A stretch of 64,000 bases of DNA from the NCBI GenBank assembly GCA_002633005.1, contig NMRA01000166.1:436716-500715 (forward strand), in the 5' to 3' direction. Position 1 is the first letter of the stretch; the number at the start of each line of letters is the position of its first letter. Shown piece after piece: positions 45,804 to 58,428 of the stretch. The translations under genes were made by a program, and so were the position numbers. Source of the DNA: Phoronis australis. Taxonomy: Eukaryota > Phoronida > Phoronidae. The notes below the pieces were generated by a model. It did not search any database. It was not told where the DNA came from and saw nothing but the letters and a program-made list of their open reading frames with translations.

Positions 45804-46297
45804 TTAACCGAACATATTAACCAGAAAATTGTTAACACTGTTGATGTGGCATTCATTTTGAACAGTTGTTCACCTCTGCAGTCATGTAGTCGTTGTGTAA
45901 CAATACACTGCATATTCTTCAAGACTTTTGAAATAAGATATGATTAAGCAATAAGGCCCAAATTATAAACAATCACTATGCGTCAATAAAAGTATTTATG
46001 CATGAATTACGTGCTGCTAAAATACTCCTCAGTGTCAGACCCTGGAGTTTGGTGATTCTTACCTGAGCTCACACAGGCGAAGTTGAACCTTGATTTTACG
46101 CCTTTGGTCATTTTCCAGACCTCCGTCGGATTTCCCCTCCTATGTGCAGTGGATGTAACCAGTGTCTTTGGCAACGCCAATATATGTCGAGGGTTCTATA
46201 GATGCAAGTGAATCTACCACGGTGGATTATCTAGCTCCTGTTGCACCTCTCCGAGGCAGAGAGACTACTCAGGAGGACACGTTCCACCTCCTTCGCA

Positions 46298-46459
46298 TCA
46301 CCTCCTCTCACTTTTGAGGTTCTCAAATGTCTCGCTAAGTTCCTTGTGCATTTCCCAGGAGTTTTCAAAGTTACTTATCTCGGCAATTTGTAAAAATACC
46401 ACATTTGATGCGATTGGCAGTGCCAGATTCGCAAACCTGCACTTCAGATCAGCCATCAT
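46298..46459 (-). CDS. small open frame, unknown (possible transposon remnant)
   Basis: The frame begins MMADLKCRFANLALPIASNV and ends ENLKSERR, 53 residues, with a helical charged carboxy-terminus. A further coding-like stretch (GDAKEVERVLLSSLSASERC) follows one frame over. No domain is recognised and it may be a decayed gene or element. Confidence 0.25.
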   Translation of the reverse strand: MMADLKCRFANLALPIASNVVFLQIAEISNFENSWEMHKELSETFENLKSERR

Positions 46460-47227
46460 TCAACTAACGCACGTTATATGCTTTAGTTTGGTATTCAATG
46501 AGTTAGATGAACAAATCTAGTAAAATTTTATATATTAGTGGGAACTGGTTGTGTCCTTGAAATTAGTTAAAAACACCATAGTATAAGCGGAGCGATTATG
46601 CGTTGTTTCAACACCAGTCTTGGTGATTTAGACCATATAAGATCAATTAAATGATAATTTTTGACCAGCATGTGCTATTATCCAATGATGATGCTGTTTG
46701 TTAATTGTACTTAAGTAAATATTTGGTATCAATGACAGTCATATGTTTTTCGATGTTCTGAAAAATAACATACCCGAACCTACTCGCTAGCCATCAAAAT
46801 GAGTACATCTAAGTGAATAATGTATTCTCTGTTGAAATACTATACTGCTTTGAAAATTCATTTCTTAATAAGTATTCCAAAATCAGATATCTTATGTTGT
46901 ATTAAAACAAACATATCCCTGCAAAATCTGTACTTATGTTAAACTTGATATTGGAAGTTTTGTGAATTTGCACTGCTTGCTTACTAGCTCTTTGTTTAGT
47001 GACTCAAAACTTGCACAAAAAAGTAAAGTGCATAGTAGCCAAAGTATCAAGCCTTTACCACTGAATTGCGCATCCGACGTATACCCAAAATACAGAATTC
47101 CCCACTCTAAACCGAGTGGAAATATACCCAACCGAGCCGGTGTAGCATTAAATAATGACCCCGTTAAAAATAACCCCGTCTAGTTTTTTCACAGGGTGAA
47201 ACCCGTCCCGTCATTATTTGACGGTTC

Positions 47228-47635
47228 CAGGGGTGGATTCAGAATTTTGATTTAGAGGGAGGGGGCCAAGGCAGAGGATCACATGTGTGCACCTAGCCTA
47301 AAATATAGAGGGGGGCTCGAATTTTGCAGTCATATGGACCTGTTACTGGATCAAGACGACGTGTACTAAAAATGGGGTACTATGATCAACCCGTGCATTG
47401 TGCATTCGCGACTTTTGTCTCGTTTCCTAGGACTTTTTGTTTCTCTAACAAGGACCTTTTGCCCTCTTGGTCAAATGGGGGGGCTCATGTAAGCCCCCCA
47501 AGCCCCCCCCCCCTCCCCTGGGTGCGCGCATGTATTAGCCAGGATTTTGCCCGTCGGACTTTCTGACCCCCGAACTGCCAAATGGATTCTTTGAGAATTT
47601 TAGAGGGTCTTGGTCCCCCTCTAAATCTGCCACTG
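47228..47635. mobile_element. hAT-like miniature element (outer), GGTTC duplication
   Basis: The left end CAGGGGTGGATTCAG and the right end, complement CAGTGGCAGATTTAG, are inverted repeats. GGTTC is duplicated exactly at 47223-47227 and 47636-47640. It is interrupted by the CATG-ended element at 47282-47532, leaving only about 157 bp of its own sequence. Confidence 0.72.
47282..47532. mobile_element. CATG-ended miniature element, copy 2 (nested)
   Basis: The ends CATGTGTGCACCTAG and GGGTGCGCGCATG match copies at 19694 and 58002. Internal landmarks CCTAAAATATAG, GGCTCGAATTTT and GGACTTTTTGTTTCTC are shared. Flanking 5-mers (GATCA, TATTA) are no longer identical, suggesting an older or altered site. 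Confidence 0.65.
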
Positions 47636-49118
47636 GGTTCCTCTGCAACAGGGATTGGGATAAGCAGACACGATACCCGCAATTGGCAAACTTTCAACAT
47701 TGTTCGATACGCGGATGTTTAGATATGGGGTCACTTGAGTAACGCGCGGCAAGGGAAATCTTGCTTTTTCAATATATGCCGCAATATAGGGAGTGAAAGT
47801 ACTGAACGACGTGCAGACCAGGAATATGATGTGGTGATTTGGGGAAGCTGGGCTGAAGCGAAATCGATCACAATTTTTCGAACAGTCCTTCGTTCAGTTC
47901 TTCTGGCCATTTTTAAACTGCTTGTGCCAATATATAATATCTGACTACTGAACTGCATGAAGACTAATCCAAAGTACTTGGCCACAAGTTAAGAATCTTC
48001 CTATCGCAGCCAAGTTTTCTTACTATAAAAGTCAAATTTGGAACCGTGAGAACTGAGGCCAAGCGTGCGTGGGAGAAGAATTTATTTCAAATTTCTCGGC
48101 GGCTGAGGGACGCGCAGTACGTAAAACAGTCAAGGGCGAGGGTGGATAGGAACGGTTCGAAATAATGTGTGAGAGCATGGCTGATCTCTTTGTGAGTTCA
48201 TAATTAAACGGTGTGGGGATACTACAAAACGCCTACAAGTGCCTAGTGTTTGATCGTGGGTGACTTCAGATCCGTGAGAAATGAATACCGGCGTGCATGG
48301 GAGAAGAATATTTGTCCGTTGGCAATCCCGAGCAATGCACAGGAGAGGAACTGAGTCTGTTTAGTCTAACTTGTTAGGTTGTATAGCACAAGTTGGGCGT
48401 ATGACCGCTGTAGCCAATACATGTATCTTACACCGACGACTGATTAAGTCCATTCTGGCAATTAGGGTTTGAGAGTGAGCTCTCTCTTGTTCAATAGTTG
48501 CTCTAAGCTCTAATAAGATCATATCTTATTGACTCACTGGGGTGTGGTGTTAAAAATAAGTTAAGTTATAAAATGTTTGAACATAAACGAATGACATTTC
48601 TGAATTCCCCATCAAATACTGGCAATGCTTAAAGTTTTTGAATCACCAAAATCGCCCGACTATACAACCGAAGGACCAGCACACGCTCACAACCGCTGTA
48701 CGTCTGGTCGAACGGGAGAACGCCCTAATGAACTTTAAAAACCTGTCATTTATCTATATGATTCCAATGAGGTCATTTAAATGGTCCCCCGTTAAATGCG
48801 ACCTGGGCCGTATTTTAATTTTACGTAGTTACCCGGGGTCATTTTCAATACTGAAAACTAAGGCTTATTGGGGCACAACAAAATACGTCCCAAGTGAGCC
48901 GCACGTCTCCTGGATATAATGTATTTGCATCTAGTTAAATGATAAATTTGCGCGATCATACTGGTTTCTCTTGAAAAAACGAAGAAAAAATAAAACGCTC
49001 TCAGTGGATTGACAGGAGTGCAGCCGCTCAGGCGACTCTAGAATCTGCAACTGGTTGCGATATTCTAATAGTTTGATATTTTCCCTATCGACTAATTAAC
49101 TCTTAAAAACGCATGTAA
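47636..49118. other. intergenic, nothing recognised
   Basis: No exon, repeat pair or RNA gene was recognised. A 93-residue open frame at 48638-48919 has no features. Confidence 0.35.
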
Positions 49119-49697
49119 GTGCTACATCACATGTTTTTGTNACACTTCTCGGGGGGTGGCGACGGGGCACTGTCGGGAATCAACAGCGACGGTATGGAAC
49201 CCTTCTTCAGGCGTTGTTTCGCAGGCACCTCATCAATTCAGCGTACATATCTCTGTCGTCATCTGACGGCTGAAAATGCTTGCCACTGCTTTGTACGTTG
49301 CGTGAACGGGTAGCGCTGCGTTCTTTACTCGAGCGAGCTAGCCAAGTACGGCGAAGTGTATCATCCTTCGGAAAGCGATGCAAGGTACCCAAAGCGCGTG
49401 TGAGACGATAATGAGTACATCCTGGTACGCAGCAACAGTGTGGCATGTTGACTGACTCGTAAACAAAAGCAAAGGACGACCGAACTTACCACAACCGAGG
49501 TAGAAGAATGACTGACTCGACTGCTCTCGCAGTCAGACTGTATGAAAAGAAATAGGCGCGAAATTCTTGCCTCCCAAAACGTCACTTCCGGAGTAGAGGA
49601 CGAGAAATTAATTTTATTACGAAAAGGTGTAATTAAGTGAAAAATATGTCTGGGATAATCAACAGACCTTGTTTTTGCTAAAAGGTTGCCTTCGCCT
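49119..49697 (-). mobile_element. THAP-domain DNA transposon, copy 2
   Basis: The right terminus GGTTGCCTTCGCCT is followed by TTAA at 49698-49701, as in copy 1. About 230 bp of leader separate the terminus from the THAP start codon. The left limit is uncertain because no second terminus was found; an isolated N lies at 49141. Confidence 0.6.
49207..49446 (-). pseudogene. THAP zinc-finger protein start, copy 2
   Basis: The frame reads MPHCCCVPGCTHYRLTRALG, then LHRFPKDDTLRRTWLAR and later GKHFQPSDD. THAP domains are DNA-binding modules of about 80-90 residues with a C-x4-C pair near the start, an FHRFP segment and a distal C-x2-H-F. The first pair (Cys5, Cys10) and the distal His are present; the third ligand position holds serine, so the site is probably damaged. 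The frame stops after 79 residues, without the transposase that should follow. The initial Met-Pro is a usual THAP start. Confidence 0.75.
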
Positions 49698-49701
49698 TTA
49701 A

Positions 49702-52349
49702 TATAACTCTGTGTTACTCGTAATATTCCGGCGATTACTGTAAAAAAGGTTGTCAGAATTCTGACACATTTCATTTCCCATAACCAAGCCTCAAATGGAT
49801 AAACCAAACAGGGCCATCGTGAGGTTTCTGGACGAGGCTGAATTTCCTTGGGAAATTTTTTCACACCGGCGTTTCTGATTGACTGGTCAAATTGTCAACA
49901 GATAGCGCTTTATAACGTAAACAAACCTGGATGACGGATGGACGACGTGGAAATGTGAATATAGATTGTGGAGTGTTCTACTAACAATTCGGTGATTAAT
50001 TAGGATATGTTCAAGGAGTTTGAATCGGAAAGTTGTGGTTGTACCTTTTCGGTGTGCTTTTTTCTACTGTCGCTGACTTTCGTTTACGTTTCTGCTAAAG
50101 ATGTCAAGCTTATAAACTACTCAAGTCGTAGATAACTACACTCGGTCTTTCTGACTTTATAGACATTATAGAGAGAAAAATTGGTTCCCAAAGATGTTGA
50201 CAAGGATAAAAATCGTTCACAGTCCGACATTTTCTTTCTTTGTTGTAAAGCTAATTAACCAGTGATAAAACGCGTGCTGTAGAATGACTGTGTGTGGCCT
50301 TCCCCCTAGCGGGTACGCAGGGGACCAGCGAGCTCGCACCATGGCCAGTGAACGCTTCCATTAAAAACTACAAAATACATTAGGGGGAACTCAACAGCTT
50401 GTCTTCATTTTTGCCTTGCAGGCAGGGTGAACTGAAGGAAAGTAGGCTAGTTTACTTCTTTTCTACACCAATATGAATGTAGATACTCACCATACATAAC
50501 GCTTGCCTAAAATCTAAAATAGTTGCATTCAATTTTTTTTTTCTTTAATACCCACAACAAACCTAGCCGACTATGCAAAAAACGGGCAAAATACGCAAAA
50601 TTGGCGGTTTTCAACCCAAAATCACAACTCGCTTGCAACTACTTGGGACCAGAAAACAAAGCACTCAAAATGCCAAAACAATACAGATTCCAAAAATTGT
50701 GAAGACAACTGGGTTTTGACTTATCGTTTTTGCGAGTGGTCCCTGAATTTCCAGCCAAAACTTGCTTTGTCGACAGGAAGTGGTAGGGTGTTTACGAACA
50801 GCCACGGTACCAAGAAAATTAGGTCAAAGGGGCAACAAACTAGATTTTTTTCTAAAACTGGTTCGAAAAATAAGCAAATGACATTTGTAGTCTCCAGACG
50901 AAAAGTGAATCTCAAAACCTCCAGCAAATCCAGCAGGTGCCAATTTCTTATGAAATTCTACTCTGACTGGAAAAATATTGAGTGCCACCTTAGGTTAAAA
51001 TCATACCGGATCTAAAAATTTACCCTTTCTCGAGAAATGTCGTCCAAGCATGAGTGTCTTCACTGTTTTAGCCCCCCCCCCCCATAAGCAAAGTCTGCAC
51101 TGCACATCTAATGCGAAGAGGTGCGAAAATTGATGACGACCAGGGCCGGTTGGTGGCAATATGGAACAACATAATTTTGGGACCACGGTGGCAAAAATTT
51201 GGTAAAATCGAATTAATCGTGCCCCAGGCCAACAATGTTTGCATTTCTACGTGGCTGCTAACGCGACAGGAGGTACAGCCTTGGTGTCGGTGGAGCTGGA
51301 TAAAACGATGTCAGGAGGGCAATGAGATCGTGATGGAGGTATAAAACGGGTGTCGACTGGGTCACTGTGGATACTGAAAACTGTGTCGACACCAAGGTGA
51401 AACTGCATGGCAGCGAAGGCGAAATCGGAGTTGACCGCGAGGTGGAGGGGCGTTCACATTTGTCCCCCTCACCACCAAAGCAAATCTTTCTACGCCTATG
51501 CTATATAGCTCGAACAATATCCCTTCGACATAAACACGTTCGACTCACTATTGGTAATCTAATACAACTCATATCTATTGTCCGTAGCAACGCTGCAGTT
51601 GCGTATCAGAAAAGCTGTGTAATTTAACAAGGATGTTTCAGAAAAACACAATAGATACCAGTATGTAAATTCGAATCACGCAAGTGCAATACGCTTCAGG
51701 CACAAATTGACTCAACTTACTGGTTTAACCGCACGTCTGGTGTGTGCTCAAATAACCCAAAGGCCAAGCTGCAAATATAAGCTTTTGAAAGAAAATTCTG
51801 AAATAACTTCGGAGGTGTGTGGCGGCTAGATAAACCTTTTCCAGGGGCGATAAGACGAGGAGCGAATGTTAGTTTGGGGAGAGGAGTTACCAAACGTAAT
51901 TTGTGTATATTATCTAATATGCCAACCCTGAAACCCTTACTACGCCTGTTCAGAATGGTGGTGGAAGTGTACACAAGGGGATTTTTGAAATGTTCTTTTT
52001 CAAAACTTCTTGGTCAATTTGGTATGTTCTCCTTAGTGCAAAAATACTGCGAACCTTCTGAGTGGTTTTCCATCAACATGAAATTACTAAAAATTGATAG
52101 CAGTTCTTAAGCCAAAACGATAACGCACTGAGCAAGTTCCGGAAAAGGTCAGCCGATCTCAGTGATGCTGTGTTATCTCGTTTTTTTACCTCACAAGGCA
52201 TGAGTAGTGATATTAGAAACAGGTAACAAAACCAATACAACAGCTATTGAACAGGTCAGACGCACGACTTGCACTTGCTCGCAGCGCCACGCTTCCTGTA
52301 GGAAAGTGACACTGTTGGCGCCAATGTTTTGTATTTGAAATCAGATCCA
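49702..52349. other. intergenic, nothing recognised
   Basis: Contains a T-run near 50530 and a C-run at 51071. Several open frames of 60-99 residues lack any domain or splice context. Confidence 0.35.
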
Positions 52350-52395
52350 AGACAAATCGAACCCACGACCCAAACGCTCAGCTAGTAGCCACGAA
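52350..52395 (-). pseudogene. tRNA-like 3' half (SINE or tRNA remnant)
   Basis: The minus strand reads GGCTACTAGCTGAGCG then GGGTCGTGGGTTCGATTTG, which contains a near-consensus pol III B box (GGTTCGATT). The 5' half with the A box is not recognisable, so it is a fragment rather than a tRNA gene. Confidence 0.4.
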
Positions 52396-53231
52396 TTTTG
52401 AGTGTTTTTAACTGATGACTTCACAAGCCTCTATTTCAATTAAGTCTCACGAATTTCTGGAAACCAACGACAGGAATAGACAGTTTCTAATAAAATCACT
52501 AGAACATAACATATTTTTGCTGTTTTACACTCTTAGTCTATCCTAGTACCTAAAATTAACCTCAAAAATGTGCTTTCGACCCTAAACCGATTCTCTTGCG
52601 CTATAGGTTCCTGCCGGTCCATTTTTGAAGGTTAATGTTTTATCATAAAACGTTTTAGTTTGGTTTAATAATATGGCGACATAGCACTTCTATTTATACA
52701 CGAACTATGGATCAAAAGAAGTTCATTGTAAAGATTTATTCCAATTGAAATTTTCAAGTGTGTCTCTTTAATTTTGTTGATTGTATGAAAATCGACTAAC
52801 GAGATTCAAACTTCACTTCAAAGTGAGTAAAAATGCCGAATTGTCCAAAAGCATCTTCGAAGAAAGGAACTCCCCTTTAAAGACAATTCAGCTACCAATC
52901 CTGTGCTTAAATCAAAGTGAAATTTCATGATAACAATATTTTGCATCGTTTTATTGTTTTATTTGGGCGACTGTTCTCGACGGAGCAGTCATACAAGTAT
53001 TTGAAAGAGCAACGCGTTCCAATTCTATTGGCGCTCTCTATAGTAATGGCAGCACCGAAGTGACTTCCGATTGGTGGACAGAAATTCAGTTGCCGTACAT
53101 AGTAGCTCACAAATATGAAAGCTGTTGTCAGCCCTTACCATTGTTTGATTAGTTTAAGTTCAACAAATTTATTTTAGCTCTTTAGAAGCGGCGGGGATCG
53201 AAATTCTCCCACTATCAGCAGCACCCACTAC

Positions 53232-53555
53232 CTTTTTCGGGGATACATCTTCACAGTGGGAAATGCATGGAACAACGCGTCCTTGCTCATCAATTGATAT
53301 TTCAAAAGGTTCACATTTTTTCGTAAAGCACTGGTTCATCCCACCACACAGCAATGAAAATTTGCCGGCATTATAATAGTAGACGAGTTATTAAAACGCT
53401 GTTTATACCAGTAGGTTGAAACCTTCCTCCGCATTACATGGGATTTGTAGGTGGTGCTGAACGTCTGCCCACCAAACACCTGATCACCGTCTGTAGGGTT
53501 AGTGAATTTCAATTTAGCGGTGTTATTTTGAAAGTCAGCTACTACACGAAGACAA
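53232..53555 (-). CDS. candidate exon of an unknown Cys-containing protein, with a frameshift
   Basis: After a GGGGTTCAG acceptor the minus frame reads CLRVVADFQNNTAKLKFTNP, GGQTFSTTYKSHVMRRK and VSTYWYKQRFNN. The sense then continues one frame over as LVYYYNAGKFSLLCGGMNQC, FTKKCEPFEISIDEQGRVVP and CISHCEDVSPKK, ending at a possible GTAGTG donor. Alternating hydrophobic residues, N-glycosylation sequons and cysteine pairs suggest an extracellular domain. The change of frame near 53385 is either a sequence error or decay. I do not recognise the family. Confidence 0.4.
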
Positions 53556-55443
53556 CTGAACCCCAACGTCGCATATAACCGTTACAGATTATAGGTAACT
53601 GGTCCTAGTCACCAATGCAGATATCTAAATATCTATTAAGGTTTCGTAAATCATACCATAGTATCAGTCAAGTATTTTACTTTGGCAACAGAAAAAATTC
53701 AATTATTCATCCATTGCCCATCGCTGAGCACATGCAATTTTTTTAATTGTATCCAGGCCATCGACCATTGATCAACGATGCGTTTCATGAAAACCCAAGG
53801 ATTTGGTCAAATCTTTGTTTTTTTATATTTTTTACTAGTCTGAAAAGACTTAGTAGACTGGATGAAAGCCCCTATCTGGACGTCCAGTTCTCGAATAAAC
53901 AATAAGGACATCAATGTTTCGTTTTGCTGATGATACTGCAACCTCAGATCAGGAAGTGGTTCAATTTTTGGTCTGAGCTGCAACGAAACGAAAACATAAT
54001 AGTGTTGACTAATTTAATGTAAGTACACGAACCCCTAAGAAGAGCTCGCTTCAAAATAAATTGCAATCCTGTCATTCATTGATTTAAAACTACTTTATGA
54101 AAAATTGCGTTAATTACTCTGCGCGTGCAAGCGCAGAGTTTTACTGTTCAACGTATTTTATCGTCTTATTCCTATTCTTCTTTTTATTCACCTTCTACTT
54201 TCTCCCAGATAATCGTGCTTTGTGAACGTAAAAAAGCAAGTAGCTGGTGAACGTAATGAAGCGTGTTAGGAATAAGAAAGGTTCGTTAGCACTGCGCCAC
54301 TGTAGACCGTGAGCTTGATTGTGTACAATCCTCTGCAAACAGATATACCTTGTTGACTTTTAAGCAGATTACCTAATGAAAAAAATGTATCGTGAAACAG
54401 GTGAAGAGAACCACATGTTTTAAAACTAACAGGAACTGTAATTTGAATTAGGCTGTTTGGCTTGCTCAACCATTTCTGCCCTCACTCAACATTCCTTTTT
54501 TGCATAACTAAATGAACAGGTAGTGTGAGATGTCACGCTCCTCAGCACCCCCCACCCCCCCTCCCCCACGTCTTTATGTGAAGTTGCGCCGAAATTCGAT
54601 TTTGAGCACAAAGCCAAAGCTTTCATAGTGAATTAGCATATGCATAATATGTGTAATTCGACTTATGTTTAGAAATTGACCAGTCTATAATTTAAGACAA
54701 ACTTGCTTAACACCTAAATATTTGAATTTATTTGCGAGTTTGTTTTTGATGATTGCTCGCCCGATTTCATAATAATTGAAAGGATTAGTCACAACAAAGC
54801 GCAAATATTAGATTATCAAAACTTAAGATTAAAAAAAAATATTTGAATCGCCGTGCTCGATCAGATCTCTCCCAGTTGTTTACGGCAGTTATAAATTGAG
54901 GGCTTATGACATGAACCAGAGTTCATATTTCGATTAATTGCGGCGAATCTCCGATGTTTCATCAAAGATGAGGCATAACCAATTGACACGTGCCGATTTT
55001 CAAAATTGCAATAGGGCCCTTATCGATTATTCGTCGTCCTCATACTCAGAAAGTCTGATAGACAGCCATTAACTGTCGTGTAATTAGCCATTGAAAACCC
55101 AATGTGGTGGCGAAAGCTTGATGAAAATCCTTGGTGAAAACATAAACAGCGTGTGTACTAGGCAGAAACATTTACATCTACTTGAAATACGACGTGCAAG
55201 GCAATTACCCTCGCCAACGTCTGTTACTGGAGCTTAATAGTATGTGTGTAAAAAGCCTAGTCGAAGGTCTCTTGGCACTATTGCCTGTTTTTTATTTTTG
55301 TCTTTCATTTTGATTGATGGTTCACAACCAAATCAGTTAGTTTTGTTGTTTGTTTTCGAAGTAATTGGGTTGGGACGCCTGTAACTACTCCATTTGTATG
55401 CAAAAATATATGCCCGCTGGACAACGTCATCGTCGTCACGGCN

Positions 55444-55560
55444 CACTTGCTACTATAAAATTGGTCTCAACATGTTGATTTGGACCACTTGCTACTATAA
55501 AATTGGTCTCAACATGTTGATTTGGACCACTTGCTACTATAAAATTGGTCTCAACATGTT
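55444..55560. repeat. 42-bp tandem repeat, 2.8 units
   Basis: The unit beginning CACTTGCTACTATAAAATTG and ending GATTTGGAC is repeated without visible differences. An N directly precedes it at 55443. Confidence 0.9.
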
Positions 55561-58001
55561 CCTACTCAAATGAGATATGGTTCGGAGGTTTGCAAAGAAC
55601 TGCCTGTTCGTCATTCCTTCTGTCCATGTTTGAAATGACGTACACTAACAAAGCAACTTGTCCTGTGTAGCCCCTGAATTTACCTCTACTTTAACTGAGG
55701 AAGAATTTGAGACAAATTTATGACGGAAACAGCTTAAACTACAAGTTTCTGTGACGGAACTAAGACGAGTATAGAGACGCTTTTTAAAAGTATTTACAGA
55801 CGTAGTCGTTCTCGCCAGAGTAAGTTGCGATATTCAGTGAACTAATAATATACAATTATTATGTTTTTCACCGTTTCGAAATCTCTGCATTTCAAGCACG
55901 ACAACAAAGATTGTTGAACAGGAAAATGCTTCGACAATTAACTTTTGCGAAATACCGCCAAACAACTGAAGTTTGTTAAAGGGGTTTCGAGATGGCTCAC
56001 CAAAAAGCCGTAAAGCTGTGGTTGTTTTATATTATTGACTAAAAACAGTTTATTTTTAATCTTGTGAGTTGATTTTTGTTATACATGGCGTTATCAAAAT
56101 AATATTGTGCAACATGAATTTCAAAATGACGTCACACTAAGCAATATGTACACTCATGTGCAGATACTTCAGTGTAGGTGTGACTTAATTCAAGGAGCAA
56201 CTTTGAATTTGTTGAACGATCAAACTTCAGGTCTGAGACCTTTCACACCAAAAAAATATAGTTCGTGATTCCAGCATAATAATCATTTAATATGAAATAC
56301 AGCGAGTAATCGTGATTTTTGAAACTAACGCACCTTTGAGAATTTCATAGAAAATATGACGAACGTCAACATAAAACAGTAAAAGAAAAAATCTAACGAC
56401 GTATCTCGATCAAAATTTAATTAGATTCGGCGTTTCAGTAAGCCATGTAAATTTTACACTTTTGACAGAAGTGCTCTGTTAAGGCGGTTATAAAGGAATG
56501 GCAACCACCACATTTTTGCAGATTTGTAACAGGCAGAGACCAAAGCATGAAATCAAAGATGAATTAAAACTGTATCGAGTTCCCTTTAACACAGCACTCT
56601 CTAACTGATGTGACAATTTGCTCGTGACTGTCGCTGTCTTTATTCGATCATAACAGGCACGCACCAATGGTGAAGTATTTCGCGGTGTAGACATTTTAGT
56701 AGAAGAAATGAAGTTGTTTTCCAAGGACAACTTCGCAGCACCAAGCAATGAAGGCTGCCTATCTGAGATGTCTTACGAAATAAAAGTCAGTTTGTTGTAC
56801 ATCCATAAAGAAGGGCAATACCAAAAGAAACGATTCTTCATTGACACCAGGTAGGCATTTCGATGCTTGAAGTTTACCAAGCTATTTTCCAATCACAGTG
56901 CAAATAAGTCGTTGACTTTTTCTGTTTTCTGTGATTCCCACTTGTACTCTTGCTCCTTGTCATACGTATGCCCCATTTTAACCGACCTTTTAGTATCATT
57001 CATCAAGGAGAAGTCTTTGGTACACGCAAAAGGAATTTCCCGTACATTTTGGAGCCGACCGAGTAACAACTACTTGAATTTGTCCTGGAAAAATCAATTT
57101 TTAGAGCGGCAAATCTCGGTCGTGTCGTATAGTCTAAGCAGATTTCGTTCCTACCCACAAAATTTGCTTCGTCTGTATATGTTATATGTAAAACCAAGAA
57201 AACTTAAACAGATCTATTTTGCAGCGCAAGACGGTCAATTTTTATTAGCTTAAAGTCAAAAGATGCCTAATGTCGAATTTTTGTACATTCACAGAATTAG
57301 TACTTTATGAATTCCGTCTTGTATCTTTTCCTAAATTATCAAAAAATCTACGTAATGTTTTCAAGGTTTTACAATATATGCTTGTAAAAATGACTCGTTA
57401 TAAACATAATTGATCTTGTTTAATGTCTTGTTAATAAATCGATCTCGCCATTTTTTCCCTGTTCTTGGTTCATCCATAGATATCATTTTCAGTGTACTCA
57501 TAACGTAATTATCAACGCCATTCATTTCTACGTTACAATGCCCAACGTTTCGATTAAAATTTGAATATTTCTTCTAACTGATATTATATTTAATATTTAT
57601 TTATAACATCCAATTCAAATTTTTATTACGTATGTTCTATTGTTTGTTTGTGTTTGTTATTCTGTAGTAATTTCGCCTTTGAAAATTATACTTCTCAGTG
57701 TTACAGTTAAATGAAGTGATTCGCCTTCATGGTAAATGTATTTGTAATATCTAATTGAAACTCTTAAAAAATGTACCCGACCTCTAACGAATATAACAAA
57801 TTTTCATTTTCGTGATGAAATTGATCTAAAAATAATTCTATGTCAACTGCGAGGTAATTTCACGACTGTCAGTTATTCATTGCTTGAACCAAGCTCTACA
57901 TATTAGTTTGTCACGGCGTATCATTTTACGCGCCTTGCATAGCATAAAGGAATAAATAACGAACTTACAGCTCTGTGTAATGCCATAAAGTATCTCCAAT
58001 C
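55561..58001. other. mostly unassigned, one weak exon candidate
   Basis: A minus-strand stretch at 57172-57003 after an ATATACAG acceptor reads NEICLDYTTRPRFAALKIDF and SSSCYSVGSKMYGKFLLRV, which looks coding but lacks a clear donor. Nothing else is recognised. Confidence 0.3.
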
Positions 58002-58207
58002 CATGCCTAAAATATGGGGGGCTCGAATTTTCCGGTACGTGTACCTTTTATTGAACAAAAACGGAGACTAAAAAACGGGGCACTACATTCAGACATATGA
58101 ATTATACAATCGCGCCGACTTCCTGTGGACTTTTGTCTCCTTTTCTCGGACTTTTTGTTTCTCTGAGGCGGACCTTTTTGCCCCCCCCCCCTCTGGGTAC
58201 GCGCATG
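58002..58207. mobile_element. CATG-ended miniature element, copy 3
   Basis: The element begins CATGCCTAAAATATGG and ends GGTACGCGCATG, with CAATC duplicated at 57997-58001 and 58208-58212. Relative to the other copies it has lost the CGCACCCAG part of its left end. The interior again has GGCTCGAATTTT and GGACTTTTTGTTTCTC. Confidence 0.72.
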
Positions 58208-58428
58208 CAATCTGAGTAAGGAGCAATTAGAGACCAATTTTATAGCGTTAAGTGAACTAAATGAACATTTTGCTTCTCGCACGGAACGCGGATTTATGGC
58301 CACTCTAATAAATTTATTAACTTTTTGGCAATATCTGAAATGCTCGACAAGAGGTGACATTATTTGAAATTGCTTTCGAAATTTTCATGCAAAAGACCGG
58401 CTTCAAACCCTATTGTACTTTCCTACAG

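Noticed and set aside
50716-51015. 99-residue basic plus-strand open frame
   Set aside because: No recognisable motif; overlapping frames are open as well.
52350-52395. A functional tRNA gene
   Set aside because: Only the B-box half is present; no acceptor stem or A box can be found at the right distance.
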